A model generated the notes under the pieces. It had not been told where the DNA came from. It worked only from the letters and a program-made list of their open reading frames with translations, and made no database searches. A stretch of 64,000 nt of DNA, taken from Enterobacter asburiae (GTDB lineage Bacteria; Pseudomonadota; Gammaproteobacteria; Enterobacterales; Enterobacteriaceae). Below are positions 26,641-36,560 of this stretch, in pieces (position 1 is the first letter of the stretch; the number at the start of each line of letters is the position of its first letter). The stretch covers positions 62,001-126,000 of the forward strand of contig NZ_JAKCMV010000045.1 of the NCBI RefSeq assembly GCF_021440515.1. The letters run 5' to 3'. The translations under genes were made by a program, and so were the position numbers.

Positions 26641-27682
26641 TCACCAGCTGCGCAATTTGCGCTTTCCACGATTCAATATCGCCAATGTTTGCCTGCACCC
26701 ACTCCGGGTTGTAATAGGTATCGAGGTAACGCTCGCCGCTATCGCACAGCAGCGTGACGATAGATCCGCTGCGCCCCTCTTCGCGCATCCGGGCCGCAAG
26801 CTGTAGCGCGCCCCACATGTTGGTGCCGGTTGATGCCCCCACTTTTCGCCCAAGCTGCGTTTCAAGCCAGTGCGCCGTCGCGACGCTTGCCGCATCGGGA
26901 ACGCGGAGCATTTCGTCCACCACGTCTGGAATAAATGAAGGCTCAACGCGCGGGCGGCCGATACCCTCGATTTTACTGCCAACCGGGCTGCGCAGCGCCG
27001 CGTCGCGGGTCTGCCAGTAGTCGAGGAATACCGAGTTCTGCGGATCCACCACCATCAGCTGCGTGTCGTAACCCTGACAGCGGATGTAGCGCCCGATGGT
27101 CGCGGAGGTGCCGCCGGTCCCGGCGCTCATCACCACGTAAGAAGGCACGGGATGCGGCTCGTGCGTCATCTGGCGGAAAATGCTGTCGGCGATGTTGTTA
27201 TTGCCGCGCCAGTCGGTTGCGCGCTCGGCGAAGGTGAACTGATCCATATAATGGCCGTTCAGCTCGCGGGCCAGCATTTCAGACGCCGGGTAAATTTCGC
27301 AGGCGCTTTCGACAAAGTGACAGCGGCCGCCGTAAAATTCGATCTGCTCGATTTTGCGTCTGGCGGTGCAGGACGGCATCACGGCGATAAACGGCAGACC
27401 CAGCAGGCGGGCAAAGTAGGCTTCAGACACTGCCGTTGAGCCGGAAGAGGATTCGATAATCGTGGTGCCCTCTTTGATCCAACCGTTGCACAGGCCGTAT
27501 AAGAACAGAGAGCGCGCCAGACGGTGCTTCAGGCTGCCGGTCGGGTGGGTGCTTTCATCTTTCAGGTAGAGCTGAATACCCGCAAAACCCGGCAGCGCGA
27601 GGCGGATCAGGTGGGTGTCCGCCGAACGCTGATAGTCGGCATTAATTTCGCTGATGGCGTGTTTTACCCAGGTGCTATTCAT
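26636..27682 (-). CDS. cdsH: PLP-dependent L-cysteine desulfhydrase CdsH
   Basis: 348-residue fold-type II PLP enzyme of the cysteine synthase / cystathionine beta-synthase family. The PLP lysine lies in [10 protein letters not shown] (near residue 52), the substrate loop reads [11 protein letters not shown] and the phosphate-binding loop [14 protein letters not shown]. The position, between cof and the Lrp-type regulator decR and divergent from the latter, is that of Salmonella CdsH, the cysteine-inducible enzyme that degrades cysteine to pyruvate, ammonia and sulfide; E. coli lacks it. Function is inferred from family and context. Confidence 0.85.
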   Translation of the reverse strand: MNSTWVKHAISEINADYQRSADTHLIRLALPGFAGIQLYLKDESTHPTGSLKHRLARSLFLYGLCNGWIKEGTTIIESSSGSTAVSEAYFARLLGLPFIAVMPSCTARRKIEQIEFYGGRCHFVESACEIYPASEMLARELNGHYMDQFTFAERATDWRGNNNIADSIFRQMTHEPHPVPSYVVMSAGTGGTSATIGRYIRCQGYDTQLMVVDPQNSVFLDYWQTRDAALRSPVGSKIEGIGRPRVEPSFIPDVVDEMLRVPDAASVATAHWLETQLGRKVGASTGTNMWGALQLAARMREEGRSGSIVTLLCDSGERYLDTYYNPEWVQANIGDIESWKAQIAQLVK

Positions 27683-27769
27683 CGTATGTATCCGTTTGTC
27701 ATTTTGTGCCCAGCTTAGCGAAAAGCACGGAAAAAATTGTTGCTATCTGACCTTTAAAATAGAATGTAG

Positions 27770-27786
27770 AGAGAAAAATTTTCTCT
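27770..27786. promoter_or_regulatory. Palindrome between cdsH and decR, possible DecR operator
   Basis: AGAGAAAA-A-TTTTCTCT, two perfect eight-base arms about a central A, ending 12 bases before the decR start and 88 bases from the cdsH start. An Lrp-family activator binding here could control both genes; inference only. Confidence 0.45.
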
Positions 27787-27798
27787 GTGGGGGCGGGT

Positions 27799-28257
27799 AT
27801 GCTAGATAAAATTGACCGTAAGCTGCTTTCTTTACTGCAAAACGACTGCACCCTCTCTTTGCAGGCACTCGCAGATGCCGTTAATCTGACCACCACACCC
27901 TGCTGGAAGCGTCTCAAAAAGCTCGAGGATGACGGTGTCCTGCTCGGGCGCGTGGCGCTGTTAGATCCCGAAAAACTGGGGCTTGGATTAACCGCCTTCG
28001 TGCTGATAAAAACGCAGCACCACAGCAGCGACTGGTACAGCCGTTTTGTGACCCAGGTGTCTGAGATGCCCGAGGTGCTCGGTTTCTGGCGCATGGCAGG
28101 GGAGTATGACTATCTGATGCGCGTCCAGGTGGCGGACATGAAACGGTATGATGATTTTTACAAGCGGCTGGTCAACAGCGTACCGGGCTTGTCGGACGTC
28201 ACCTCCAGTTTCGCCATGGAACAAATAAAATACACCACAGCCTTACCCATTGAATAA
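27799..28257 (+). CDS. decR: Lrp/AsnC-family cysteine-responsive regulator DecR
   Basis: 152 residues: N-terminal helix-turn-helix ([42 protein letters not shown]) and C-terminal RAM ligand-binding domain. In E. coli DecR (formerly YbaO) activates cysteine detoxification genes; in species with cdsH at this locus the same regulator induces it. The ATG at 27799 matches homologues; a GTG four codons upstream is in frame but less likely. Divergent from cdsH. Confidence 0.93.
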   Translation: MLDKIDRKLLSLLQNDCTLSLQALADAVNLTTTPCWKRLKKLEDDGVLLGRVALLDPEKLGLGLTAFVLIKTQHHSSDWYSRFVTQVSEMPEVLGFWRMAGEYDYLMRVQVADMKRYDDFYKRLVNSVPGLSDVTSSFAMEQIKYTTALPIE

Positions 28258-28287
28258 CTTCGTCAAATACCTTCAGGAACATACCGC

Positions 28288-30060
28288 GTGCGATTATTTG
28301 CCCAACTAAGCTGGTACTTTCGTCGGGAGTGGCAACGCTACCTCGGCGCGGTGGCCCTGCTTATCATTATTGCCATCCTGCAACTGATCCCGCCAAAGGT
28401 GGTGGGATATGTCGTGGACGGCGTCACCGAGCAGCATTACACCACCGCACGGGTAATGATGTGGGTGGGCACGCTGGTACTGACGGCGGTGGTTGTCTAC
28501 CTGCTGCGCTACGTCTGGCGCGTCCTGCTTTTCGGCGCCTCCTACCAGCTGGCCGTTGAGCTGCGGGAAGATTTCTACCGTCAGCTGAGCCGCCAGCATC
28601 CGGAGTTCTACCTGCGCCACCGCACCGGAGATTTAATCGCCCGCGCCACAAACGACGTGGATCGCGTGGTGTTTGCCGCCGGGGAAGGGGTGTTAACTCT
28701 GGTGGATTCGCTGGTGATGGGCTGCGCGGTGTTGATCGTGATGTCGACCCAGATTAGCTGGCAGCTGACCCTGCTGGCGCTGCTGCCTATGCCGCTGATG
28801 GCGCTGGCGATCAACCGCTACGGCGAGCAGCTTCACGAACGCTTTAAGCTCGCCCAGGCCGCATTCTCCTCCCTGAACGACCGTACCCAGGAGAGCATGA
28901 CCAGCATCCGCATGATCAAAGCCTTCGGGCTGGAAGACCGCCAGTCCGCGCTGTTTGCCGCCGATGCGGCGGACACGGGCGCGAAGAACATGCGCGTGGC
29001 GCGAATTGACGCGCGGTTCGATCCGACGATTTATATCGCCATCGGGACGGCAAACCTGCTGGCGGTCGGCGGCGGCAGCTGGATGGTGGTGCAGGGCACG
29101 TTAACCCTCGGTCAGCTGACCAGCTTTGCGATGTATCTGGGGCTGATGATTTGGCCGATGCTGGCGCTGGCGTGGATGTTTAACATTGTTGAGCGCGGCA
29201 GCGCGGCCTACAGCCGTATTCGCGCGATGCTCGCCGAAGCGCCCGTGGTGAACGACGGCAGCGAAGACGTGCCGCCGGGCCGGGGAGTAATGAAGGCCGC
29301 TATCCGCACCTTCGTTTACCCGCAGACGCAACATCCGGTGCTGCAAAACGTGAATTTCACCCTGGAGCCGGGCCAGATGCTCGGTATTTGTGGTCCGACC
29401 GGGTCCGGTAAAAGTACCGTACTGTCTCTTATCCAGCGTCATTTTGATGTGACCGAGGGGGATATTCGTTTCCACGATGTTCCGCTCACGCAGCTGCTGC
29501 TGGACGACTGGCGCAGCCGTCTGGCGGTGGTGAGCCAGACGCCATTTTTATTCTCCGACACCGTGGCGAACAACATCGCGCTCGGTCGTCCGTCGGCTAC
29601 GCAGGAAGAGATTGAGCACGTGGCGCGCTTAGCCAGCGTTCATGAGGATATTCTGCGCTTGCCGCAGGGTTACGAAACCGAGGTCGGCGAGCGCGGGGTG
29701 ATGCTATCCGGCGGGCAAAAACAGCGTATTTCCATTGCCCGCGCGCTGCTGCTGAACGCCGAAATCCTGATCCTCGACGATGCGCTTTCTGCCGTCGATG
29801 GCCGTACCGAACATCAAATTCTGCACAACCTGCGCCAGTGGGGCGAAGGTCGCACGCTCATTATCAGCGCCCATCGCCTGTCGGCGCTGACCGAAGCCAG
29901 CGAAATTCTGGTGATGCAGCACGGGCACATCGCCCAGCGCGGTCAGCACGAACAGCTTGCGGAACAGTCGGGCTGGTATCGCGATATGTATCGCTATCAA
30001 CAGCTTGAAGCGGCGCTGGACGATGCGCCGGACGAAGACGAGGAGGCGGCCAATGCGTAA
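28288..30060 (+). CDS. mdlA: ABC exporter half-transporter MdlA (SmdA-like)
   Basis: 590 residues, the E. coli length: a six-helix ABC membrane domain (residues about 1-310) and a nucleotide-binding domain with Walker [10 protein letters not shown], signature LSGGQKQR, Walker [13 protein letters not shown] and switch HRLSAL. The Walker B acidic residue is Asp rather than the usual catalytic Glu, as in the degenerate site of heterodimeric exporters, which fits pairing with MdlB. Starts at GTG 28288. The end overlaps mdlB by eight bases; decR is 30 bases upstream, so a decR-mdlAB transcript is possible. Confidence 0.95.
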   Translation: MRLFAQLSWYFRREWQRYLGAVALLIIIAILQLIPPKVVGYVVDGVTEQHYTTARVMMWVGTLVLTAVVVYLLRYVWRVLLFGASYQLAVELREDFYRQLSRQHPEFYLRHRTGDLIARATNDVDRVVFAAGEGVLTLVDSLVMGCAVLIVMSTQISWQLTLLALLPMPLMALAINRYGEQLHERFKLAQAAFSSLNDRTQESMTSIRMIKAFGLEDRQSALFAADAADTGAKNMRVARIDARFDPTIYIAIGTANLLAVGGGSWMVVQGTLTLGQLTSFAMYLGLMIWPMLALAWMFNIVERGSAAYSRIRAMLAEAPVVNDGSEDVPPGRGVMKAAIRTFVYPQTQHPVLQNVNFTLEPGQMLGICGPTGSGKSTVLSLIQRHFDVTEGDIRFHDVPLTQLLLDDWRSRLAVVSQTPFLFSDTVANNIALGRPSATQEEIEHVARLASVHEDILRLPQGYETEVGERGVMLSGGQKQRISIARALLLNAEILILDDALSAVDGRTEHQILHNLRQWGEGRTLIISAHRLSALTEASEILVMQHGHIAQRGQHEQLAEQSGWYRDMYRYQQLEAALDDAPDEDEEAANA

Positions 30061-31834
30061 GTTTGGACAGCTATGGCCAACGCTGAAACGGCTGCTGGCG
30101 TATGGTTCACCCTGGCGTAAACCGCTGTCGATCGCGGTGGTGCTGCTGTGGATCGCCGCGATTGCCGAAGTGACCGGCCCGCTGCTGATCAGCTACTTCA
30201 TTGATAACATGGTGGCGAAAAACTATCTGCCGCTGGGGCTGGTAGCCGGGCTGGGCGTGGCCTACGTCGGGCTACAGATACTGGCGGCGTCGCTGCACTA
30301 TGCCCAGTCGCTGCTCTTTAACCGCGCCGCCGTGGGGGTGGTGCAACAGCTGCGTACCGATGTGATGGACGCCGCGCTGCGCCAGCCGTTAAGCGAGTTC
30401 GATACCCAGCCTGTGGGGCAGGTGATTTCGCGCGTGACCAACGACACCGAAGTGATCCGCGATCTGTACGTCACGGTGGTGGCCACCGTGTTGCGCAGCG
30501 CGGCGCTGGTCGGCGCGATGCTGGTGGCGATGTTTAGCCTCGACTGGCGCATGGCGCTGGTGGCGATCACCATCTTCCCGGCGGTGATGATCGTGATGAT
30601 TATCTATCAGCGCTACAGCACGCCGATCGTTCGCCGCGTGCGGGGCTATCTTGCCGATATTAACGATGGCTTTAATGAAGTGATTAACGGCATGAGCGTG
30701 ATCCAGCAGTTCCGCCAGCAGGCGCGCTTTGGTGAACGCATGGGCGAGGCCAGCCGTTCGCACTATATGGCGCGTATGCAGACGCTGCGTCTGGACGGGT
30801 TCCTGCTGCGTCCGCTGCTGAGCCTTTTCTCGGCGCTGGTGCTGTGCGGTCTGCTGATGCTGTTTGGTCTGTCCTCCAACGGCACCATTGAGGTCGGGGT
30901 GCTGTATGCCTTTATCAGCTATCTGGGCCGCCTGAACGAGCCGCTGATCGAACTGACCACGCAGCAGTCGATGCTTCAGCAGGCGGTGGTGGCCGGCGAG
31001 CGCGTCTTTGAGCTGATGGACAGGCCGCGCCAGACTTACGGTAATGACGATCGTCCCCTGCAAAGCGGCTCGATAACCTTCGATAATGTCTCCTTTGCCT
31101 ATCGGGACGACCGCCTGGTCTTGCAGGACATCAGCCTTGAGGTGCCGTCGCGCGGGTTTGTGGCGCTGGTGGGGCACACCGGTAGCGGAAAAAGCACGTT
31201 AGCCAGCCTGCTGATGGGTTACTACCCGCTGACTCAGGGCGAGATCCGCCTTGACGGTCGTCCGCTCTCCACCCTGAGCCACGACGCGCTGCGCAAAGGC
31301 GTAGCGATGGTGCAGCAGGATCCCGTCGTTATGGCGGACTCCTTCTACGCTAACGTCACGCTGGGGCGGCCCTATACCCGCGAGCAGGTCTGGGATGTGC
31401 TGGAAACCGTGCAGCTGGCCGACCTGGCGCGCGGCCTGAGTGACGGTATTGACACCCGTCTGGGCGAGCAGGGGAATAATCTTTCCGTTGGGCAAAAACA
31501 GCTGCTGGCGCTGGCGCGGGTGCTGATTGAAACCCCGCAAGTGCTGATCCTCGATGAAGCCACGGCGAGTATTGATTCCGGAACCGAGCAGGCGATCCAG
31601 CAGGCGCTTGCCGCCGTGCGCGATCGCACTACGCTGGTAGTGATAGCGCACCGTCTTTCAACCATCGTCGACGCGGATACCATTCTGGTACTGCATCGCG
31701 GGCAGGCGGTTGAGCGCGGCACGCACCGCCAGCTTCTTGAGGCGAAAGGACGCTACTGGCAGATGTACCAGCTACAGCTGGCGGGCGAAGAGCTGGCCGC
31801 CAGCGCGCGCGAGGAAGAGTCCCTGAGCGCCTGA
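30053..31834 (+). CDS. mdlB: ABC exporter half-transporter MdlB
   Basis: 593 residues, as in E. coli. ABC membrane domain with six helices and a nucleotide-binding domain with Walker [10 protein letters not shown], signature LSVGQKQLL, Walker [13 protein letters not shown] (with the catalytic Glu) and HRLSTI. With MdlA it would form a heterodimeric exporter; the substrate is not established. Start at 30053 inside the mdlA end, preceded by GAGGAGGCGG. The stop abuts the glnK control region. Confidence 0.95.
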   Translation: MRKFGQLWPTLKRLLAYGSPWRKPLSIAVVLLWIAAIAEVTGPLLISYFIDNMVAKNYLPLGLVAGLGVAYVGLQILAASLHYAQSLLFNRAAVGVVQQLRTDVMDAALRQPLSEFDTQPVGQVISRVTNDTEVIRDLYVTVVATVLRSAALVGAMLVAMFSLDWRMALVAITIFPAVMIVMIIYQRYSTPIVRRVRGYLADINDGFNEVINGMSVIQQFRQQARFGERMGEASRSHYMARMQTLRLDGFLLRPLLSLFSALVLCGLLMLFGLSSNGTIEVGVLYAFISYLGRLNEPLIELTTQQSMLQQAVVAGERVFELMDRPRQTYGNDDRPLQSGSITFDNVSFAYRDDRLVLQDISLEVPSRGFVALVGHTGSGKSTLASLLMGYYPLTQGEIRLDGRPLSTLSHDALRKGVAMVQQDPVVMADSFYANVTLGRPYTREQVWDVLETVQLADLARGLSDGIDTRLGEQGNNLSVGQKQLLALARVLIETPQVLILDEATASIDSGTEQAIQQALAAVRDRTTLVVIAHRLSTIVDADTILVLHRGQAVERGTHRQLLEAKGRYWQMYQLQLAGEELAASAREEESLSA

Positions 31835-32056
31835 TGCACCAAAATCAGGCAACGTGCTAACAGTCACAGCTGTTGGTGCAAAACTGAAACGCACCCTGCA
31901 CTGTCATGGTGCGTTTTTTTTCGCCACTCCATCACCCATGGCCTGCTCAGGCTCCCCGCACCGCTTTTTTGCCACTTTTTAATTTCTGGCACACCCCTTG
32001 CAATATCCCTGACGTGTTCGCTGCGGCCTTTACCGAATTCTGACTGGAGGGGATTT
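31835..32056. promoter_or_regulatory. glnK control region: NtrC sites and a sigma-54 promoter
   Basis: A textbook sigma-54 promoter, TGGCACACCCCTTGCA, spans 31987-32002 with GG and GC twelve bases apart; transcription would start near 32013. Upstream, TGCACTGTCATGGTGCG at 31897-31913 matches the NtrC site TGCACY N4 TGGTGCA at all but one position, centred about 108 bases before that start. A weaker site with a good left half lies at 31835-31851, touching the mdlB stop. This makes glnK-amtB nitrogen-limitation induced, as in E. coli. Confidence 0.9.
31887..31922 (+). terminator. mdlAB terminator overlapping the NtrC enhancer
   Basis: AAACGCACC and GGTGCGTTT arms with a 12-base loop followed by a run of T. 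The second arm is also the right half of the NtrC site at 31897-31913. Confidence 0.7.
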
Positions 32057-32395
32057 ATGAAGCTGGTTACGGTGGTAATTAAACCATTCAAACTTGAAGA
32101 CGTGCGTGAAGCGCTGTCTTCCATGGGTATTCAGGGACTGACTGTCACCGAAGTGAAAGGCTTTGGGCGTCAGAAGGGTCATGCCGAGCTTTATCGTGGG
32201 GCGGAATACAGCGTTAACTTCCTGCCTAAGGTGAAGATTGATGTCGCAATCGCTGACGATCAGCTTGATGAGGTGATTGATATCGTTAGCAAAGCGGCCT
32301 ACACCGGCAAAATTGGCGACGGCAAAATTTTCGTAGCCGAATTGCAGCGCGTCATTCGCATCCGTACGGGCGAATCTGACGAAGCGGCGTTGTAA
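32057..32395 (+). CDS. glnK: PII signalling protein GlnK
   Basis: 112-residue PII trimer subunit, nearly identical to E. coli GlnK. It senses 2-oxoglutarate and ATP/ADP, is uridylylated at Tyr51 (GAEYSVNF, present) and plugs the AmtB channel when nitrogen is plentiful. T-loop, B-loop (TGKIGDGKIF) and C-loop are intact. GGAGGGG ribosome binding site. Operon with amtB, 35 bases apart. Confidence 0.98.
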   Translation: MKLVTVVIKPFKLEDVREALSSMGIQGLTVTEVKGFGRQKGHAELYRGAEYSVNFLPKVKIDVAIADDQLDEVIDIVSKAAYTGKIGDGKIFVAELQRVIRIRTGESDEAAL

Positions 32396-32430
32396 GTTAC
32401 TCCTGGCACACAGTGATAGGGATCGAGAAA

Positions 32431-33717
32431 ATGAAGATAGCAACAATTAAAACGGGTCTGGGGTCTCTGGCGCTGCTGCCGGGCCTGGCAATGGCTGCCC
32501 CTGCGGTGGCGGACAAAGCCGATAACGCCTTTATGATGATCTGCACCGCGCTGGTGCTGTTCATGACGATTCCGGGCATCGCGCTGTTTTACGGCGGCCT
32601 GATCCGCGGAAAAAACGTTCTCTCCATGCTGACGCAGGTGGCGGTGACTTTTGCGCTGGTGTGCGTGCTGTGGGTAGTTTACGGCTACTCACTGGCCTTC
32701 GGTGAAGGCAATGCATTCTTCGGTAACTTCAACTGGGCGATGCTGAAAAACATCGAGCTGACCGCGCTGATGGGCAGCTTCTACCAGTACATCCACGTGG
32801 CGTTCCAGGGATCGTTTGCCTGCATCACCGTGGGGCTGATTGTCGGCGCGCTGGCTGAGCGTATTCGCTTCTCGGCGGTGCTGATCTTCGTGGTGGTCTG
32901 GCTGACGCTTTCGTATGTGCCGATTGCGCATATGGTATGGGGCGGTGGTCTGCTGGCCTCCCACGGCGCGCTGGACTTCGCGGGCGGTACGGTGGTGCAC
33001 ATTAACGCCGCGGTTGCGGGGCTGGTGGGCGCATACCTGATTGGCAAACGCGTGGGCTTTGGCAAAGAGGCGTTCAAACCGCACAACCTGCCGATGGTGT
33101 TCACGGGCACGGCTATCCTTTACTTCGGCTGGTTTGGTTTCAACGCCGGTTCTGCGAGCGCGGCGAACGAAATTGCGGCGCTGGCCTTCGTGAATACGGT
33201 TGTGGCCACGGCGGGTGCGATCCTCTCCTGGGTCTTCGGCGAGTGGGCGGTTCGCGGTAAGCCTTCACTGCTGGGCGCGTGCTCAGGTGCGATTGCCGGT
33301 CTGGTTGGCATTACTCCTGCGTGTGGTTACGTTGGCGTAGGCGGCGCGCTGCTGGTGGGTATCGTGGCAGGTCTGGCGGGTCTATGGGGCGTGACGGCGC
33401 TGAAACGCATCCTGCGCGTGGACGATCCATGTGACGTGTTCGGCGTTCACGGCGTGTGCGGCATCGTCGGCTGTATCATGACCGGTATCTTCGCCGCGAA
33501 ATCACTGGGCGGCGTGGGCTACGCGGAAGGCGTGACTATGGTTCATCAGGTGCTGGTACAGCTTGAAAGCATCGCGATTACGGTGGTGTGGTCGGGCGTA
33601 GTAGCCTTTATCGGCTACAAGCTGGCAGACATGACGGTTGGCCTGCGCGTACCGGAAGAGCAGGAGCGCGAAGGTCTGGACGTCAACAGCCACGGCGAGA
33701 ATGCGTATAACGCCTAA
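32431..33717 (+). CDS. amtB: Ammonium transporter AmtB
   Basis: 428-residue Amt/Rh channel with a cleaved signal peptide of 22 residues (ending LPGLAMA) and eleven transmembrane helices. Pore features are present: the twin histidines in AHMVWGGGL and VFGVHGVCG, and the Amt signature DFAGGTVVHINAAVAGLVGA. Start at 32431 (MKIATIKTG) as in E. coli. Second gene of the NtrC-controlled operon; closed by a UUCG hairpin. Confidence 0.97.
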   Translation: MKIATIKTGLGSLALLPGLAMAAPAVADKADNAFMMICTALVLFMTIPGIALFYGGLIRGKNVLSMLTQVAVTFALVCVLWVVYGYSLAFGEGNAFFGNFNWAMLKNIELTALMGSFYQYIHVAFQGSFACITVGLIVGALAERIRFSAVLIFVVVWLTLSYVPIAHMVWGGGLLASHGALDFAGGTVVHINAAVAGLVGAYLIGKRVGFGKEAFKPHNLPMVFTGTAILYFGWFGFNAGSASAANEIAALAFVNTVVATAGAILSWVFGEWAVRGKPSLLGACSGAIAGLVGITPACGYVGVGGALLVGIVAGLAGLWGVTALKRILRVDDPCDVFGVHGVCGIVGCIMTGIFAAKSLGGVGYAEGVTMVHQVLVQLESIAITVVWSGVVAFIGYKLADMTVGLRVPEEQEREGLDVNSHGENAYNA

Positions 33718-33726
33718 GGTAAAAGC

Positions 33727-33754
33727 AAAACGGCAACTTCGGTTGCCGTTTTTA
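33727..33754 (+). terminator. amtB terminator
   Basis: AAAACGGCAAC-TTCG-GTTGCCGTTTTT; perfect stem with a UUCG tetraloop and T tail. Confidence 0.92.
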
Positions 33755-33763
33755 GTGTTTGTT

Positions 33764-33797
33764 CCCTCTCCCCGTGGGAGAGGGCTAAGGTGAGGGC
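33764..33797 (+). repeat. GAGAGGG-type palindromic intergenic repeat, copy B
   Basis: CCCTCTCC / GGGAGAGGG arms followed by CTAAGGTGAGGG, in the gap between amtB and the convergent tesB, ending four bases before the tesB stop. Confidence 0.75.
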
Positions 33798-33801
33798 AAC
33801 A

Positions 33802-34662
33802 TCAACCTCTATTACGCATCACCCCTTCCTGCACCGTGGAGGCAACCAGCACGCCGTCCTGGGTGTAAAACTCCCCGCGTACAAAGCCGCGCGCGCTGGA
33901 CGCCGAGGTGCTTTCCACGCTGTAGAGCAGCCAGTCGTTCATGTCGAACGGGCGGTGGAACCACATGGAGTGGTCAATCGTCGCGACCTGCATCCCTTTC
34001 TCAAGGAAGCCCACCCCGTGCGGTTGCAGCGCAACCGGCAGGAAGTTGAAGTCTGACGCATAGCCCAGCAGATACTGATGAACGCGGAAATCCTCCGGCA
34101 CGGTACCGTTGGCGCGGATCCAGACCTGACGCTTCGGCTCGGCGGTGTGGCCCTTCATCGGGTTGTGGAACTCAACCGGGCGGATCTCCAGCGGCTTGTC
34201 GCAAAGAAACTTCTCTTTTACCTGTGGCGGCAGCAGGTGTGCCAGCGCGCGGGCGATATCGGTTTCTGATTTAAGATCGTCCGGGGATGGGGCAGGCGGC
34301 ATCTCTTTTTGATGCTCGTAACCCGTTTCCGGCGCCTGGAACGACGCGGTCATATAGAAGATAGGTTTACCGTTCTGGATCGCCGCCACGCGGCGGGCGC
34401 TAAAGCTGTTGCCGTCGCGCAGCACTTCGACGTCGTAAACAATCGGTTTGGCACTGTCACCCGGGCGTAAAAAATAGCTGTGGAAGGAGTGAACCAGACG
34501 GTCTGTGGGCACGCTTTCCTTGGCAGCGTAAAGCGCCTGACCCACAACCTGACCGCCAAAGACCTGGCGCAAGCCTAAGTCTTCGCTCTGTCCGCGATAG
34601 AGTCCTTCCTCAATTTTTTCCAGGTTTAGTAATGTCAGCAGATTGTTCAGTGCTTGACTCAT
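33802..34662 (-). CDS. tesB: Acyl-CoA thioesterase II
   Basis: 286 residues, the E. coli length; a double hot-dog enzyme that hydrolyses medium and long acyl-CoAs. The conserved block [14 protein letters not shown] lies near residue 30 and the C-terminal active-site regions [13 protein letters not shown] and [14 protein letters not shown] are intact. Start at 34662 ([19 protein letters not shown]) as in homologues. Convergent with amtB; divergent from ybaY. Confidence 0.96.
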   Translation of the reverse strand: MSQALNNLLTLLNLEKIEEGLYRGQSEDLGLRQVFGGQVVGQALYAAKESVPTDRLVHSFHSYFLRPGDSAKPIVYDVEVLRDGNSFSARRVAAIQNGKPIFYMTASFQAPETGYEHQKEMPPAPSPDDLKSETDIARALAHLLPPQVKEKFLCDKPLEIRPVEFHNPMKGHTAEPKRQVWIRANGTVPEDFRVHQYLLGYASDFNFLPVALQPHGVGFLEKGMQVATIDHSMWFHRPFDMNDWLLYSVESTSASSARGFVRGEFYTQDGVLVASTVQEGVMRNRG

Positions 34663-34866
34663 AGTCGTCCTCAATAATACGCCGTGGCGAAAGATACGCA
34701 GAGTATAACGCAGAAATGAAAGTGGTCGGACGGGTAGATTAGTCTGAATATCGGAGTGAAATTAGGCATTAATCAGTGATTTGTGCCACACTTGTTTCGT
34801 TAAATGACTGTTAACGACATCGGATGGGATCGATCCCGCTGGTGCATTGATGATAAGGAGACTTCA

Positions 34867-35397
34867 ATGAAACTCGTGCCTATACTTAGCGGTATTGCCA
34901 TGGCGGTGGCCCTGTCGGCCTGTGCAGGAAAGAGCGCCGATGTGCCGGTACCTACAGCAAATCCGAACGGCATTAATACGCTGACGCAGCAAACCATTCA
35001 GCAGCCTAATGTCTCCGGTACAATCTGGATCCGCCAGAAAGTGGCTCTGCCACCGGACGCGGTCTTAACCGTAACGCTGTCTGATGCTTCACTGGCCGAT
35101 GCGCCATCTAAAGTAATTTCCCAGCGCGCAGTGCGTACGGAAGGTAAACAGGCGCCGTTTAGCTTCGTGCTGCCGTATACCCCGTCAGAAGTTCAGCCTA
35201 ATGCCCGTATTCTCCTGAGTGCCGCGGTGACCATCAACGATAAGCTGGTGTTCATTACCGATACGGTGCAGGAAGTGATCAACAACGGCGGAGTGAAAGC
35301 TGACCTGAACCTGGTACCTGTGCAGCAGACCGCAGTACCGGTCGCGCCGCAGACCAACCAGCCGGCGATGCCAACTAAGGCTCCGACCCAGCTGTAA
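34867..35397 (+). CDS. ybaY: YbaY family lipoprotein
   Basis: 176 residues: signal MKLVPILSGIAMAVALSAC with lipobox LSAC (Cys19), a low-complexity linker, and a type III secretion pilotin-like (YscW) beta domain carrying VSGTIWIRQKVALPPDAVLTVTLSDASLADAP. The C-terminal Pro/Gln/Thr-rich tail is shorter than in E. coli (190 residues). The role is unknown. ATG 34867 has AAGGAG at correct spacing. Confidence 0.93.
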   Translation: MKLVPILSGIAMAVALSACAGKSADVPVPTANPNGINTLTQQTIQQPNVSGTIWIRQKVALPPDAVLTVTLSDASLADAPSKVISQRAVRTEGKQAPFSFVLPYTPSEVQPNARILLSAAVTINDKLVFITDTVQEVINNGGVKADLNLVPVQQTAVPVAPQTNQPAMPTKAPTQL

Positions 35398-35405
35398 TGC
35401 GTTAA

Positions 35406-35433
35406 GACGTCCTCTCCACATGGAGGGGACGTC
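35406..35433. terminator. Hairpin between convergent ybaY and ybaZ
   Basis: GACGTCCTCTCC and GGAGGGGACGTC arms (one G-T pair) with a four-base loop; no T tract. It touches the ybaZ stop. Confidence 0.6.
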
Positions 35434-35767
35434 AGTAGTTCCAGCGATACTTCTGCAAATCGACCTGCCCCGTTCCCGACACCTGAATTCCCTCCGCTAA
35501 TAACGCCTGACGCTGACGCTGTAGATCCGGCCCGGTAAGCGAAATTGCGCCGTGACGATTGAGCACCCGATGCCAGGGAAGGGTGCTGCCCTCCGGTAAC
35601 CGTTTCAACACGCCGCCAACCTGACGCGCCGCGCGCGGCGATCCGGCCAGACGCGCAACCTCGCCGTAGGTCGTGACAAAGCCTTCGGGTATCGACGCGA
35701 CAATCTGCCATACACGGACGGGAAAGGAATCAGGTATAGGGTCGGGTATGGTGTCGTGAAAGTTCAT
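35432..35767 (-). CDS. ybaZ: Alkyltransferase-like protein Atl (YbaZ)
   Basis: 111-residue member of the O6-alkylguanine alkyltransferase-like family. The methyltransferase active site PCHR is replaced by PWHR (LPWHRVLNRHG), so it cannot transfer alkyl groups; Atl proteins bind O6-alkylguanine and hand the lesion to nucleotide excision repair. The helix-turn-helix with the arginine finger (GSPRAARQVGGVL) is present. The N-terminus is shorter and Pro/Asp-rich compared with E. coli. Confidence 0.94.
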   Translation of the reverse strand: MNFHDTIPDPIPDSFPVRVWQIVASIPEGFVTTYGEVARLAGSPRAARQVGGVLKRLPEGSTLPWHRVLNRHGAISLTGPDLQRQRQALLAEGIQVSGTGQVDLQKYRWNY

Positions 35768-35877
35768 TTCGCTTACCGGAGCTGTAAAAGGACAGGATAA
35801 GCGACCCGGATGGGATTGTGAAGAATGTGCTCAACGGGCGGCATTGTGCAATAAACCGTCATCCGAATGCCGGCGGC

Positions 35878-35906
35878 TTGCAATTGCCGGGCTGCGCAGG
35901 GATAAT
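35878..35906 (+). promoter_or_regulatory. ffs promoter
   Basis: TTGCAA (35878-35883) and GATAAT (35901-35906) with a 17-base spacer, followed by a GC-rich discriminator. Transcription near 35914 would give a leader of about 25 bases removed by RNase P, as known for 4.5S RNA. Confidence 0.8.
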
Positions 35907-35938
35907 GCGCCAGCGCGTTGGATAACAACGCTCTCAAT

Positions 35939-36052
35939 GGGGGCCCTGTTGGTTCTCCCGCAACGCTACTCTGTTCACCAGGTCAGGTCCGGAAGGAAGC
36001 AGCCAGGGCAGACGACGTGTGTGCCGGGATGTAGCTGGCAGGGCCCCCACCC
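35939..36052 (+). ncRNA. ffs: 4.5S RNA of the signal recognition particle
   Basis: 114 bases matching E. coli 4.5S RNA with only a few changes, mostly compensated in the stem. The ends GGGGGCCCTG and CAGGGCCCCC pair to form the base of the long hairpin, and the Ffh-binding domain CAGGTCAGGTCCGGAAGGAA with its GGAA tetraloop and AGCAGCC internal loop is intact. Accessory genes begin just downstream. Confidence 0.98.
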
Positions 36053-36308
36053 ATTTCTGCTCCCCAAAAAATCTTCCCGCTTCGTTCAGCGTTTTATTAC
36101 CTTATTTCCACATAGATATCAGGCTTACTTGCCATGCGTAATATATTTTTCATTTCGCTGAAATAATAATGTCATAAACCTGTAATAATAGACTGTCATT
36201 TTATTATTCGATGTCTTTTTTCTGTCATAAGCAAAAAATATAAATCTGGATTACCTTTCTAACATCGTGTATTAAATAAAGAACTTATTCCGAAGGGAAG
36301 TTACGATC

Positions 36309-36560
36309 ATGGCTACTGCGGTATTAAACGTTAAAATTGATGAAGCGTTAAAAGAAAAACTTCGCCACTATGCAGAAGTACATAACGATAATTTAAGCGT
36401 GACCACAGAGAAACTGCTACAGCTTGCGTTCGAAGCGGTAGAAGAGGCGGGAGTATCGGAAGAGGATATTGATAATCAGCATACGGAAGAAGAGGGTGTC
36501 TCTCCATTTACTCCTAAAGAAATCAAAGCACTACGTAAACTTCTGAAGAAGAGAAAATGA
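36309..36560 (+). CDS. Small ribbon-helix-helix-like protein, first gene of a two-gene unit
   Basis: 83 residues; I do not recognise a named gene. Residues 4-45 (LNVKIDEALKEKLRHYAEVHNDNLSVTTEKLLQLAF) have the strand-helix-helix pattern of a ribbon-helix-helix DNA-binding domain, as in many antitoxins; an acidic stretch (EEDIDNQHTEEEG) and a basic helix (KEIKALRKLLKKRK) follow. AAGGGAAG precedes the ATG. The stop overlaps the next start as ATGA, so both are translated together. Codon use is AT-richer than the flanking core genes. It could be an antitoxin or a small regulator; function is not established. Confidence 0.75.
   Translation: MATAVLNVKIDEALKEKLRHYAEVHNDNLSVTTEKLLQLAFEAVEEAGVSEEDIDNQHTEEEGVSPFTPKEIKALRKLLKKRK

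Noticed and set aside
35193-35711. 172-codon minus-strand frame across ybaY and ybaZ
   Set aside because: Out-of-frame shadow of the two recognised genes.
35432-35767. ybaZ as an active alkyltransferase
   Set aside because: The catalytic cysteine is replaced by tryptophan (PWHR), so it is the alkyltransferase-like type.
36239-36251. Thirteen bases TATAAATCTGGAT shared with 63282-63294, both before AT-rich accessory genes
   Set aside because: Many 13-base matches are expected by chance in 64 kb; flanks do not align.
36053-36308. Integrase or attachment site next to ffs
   Set aside because: No integrase gene and no repeat of the ffs 3' end found further downstream.
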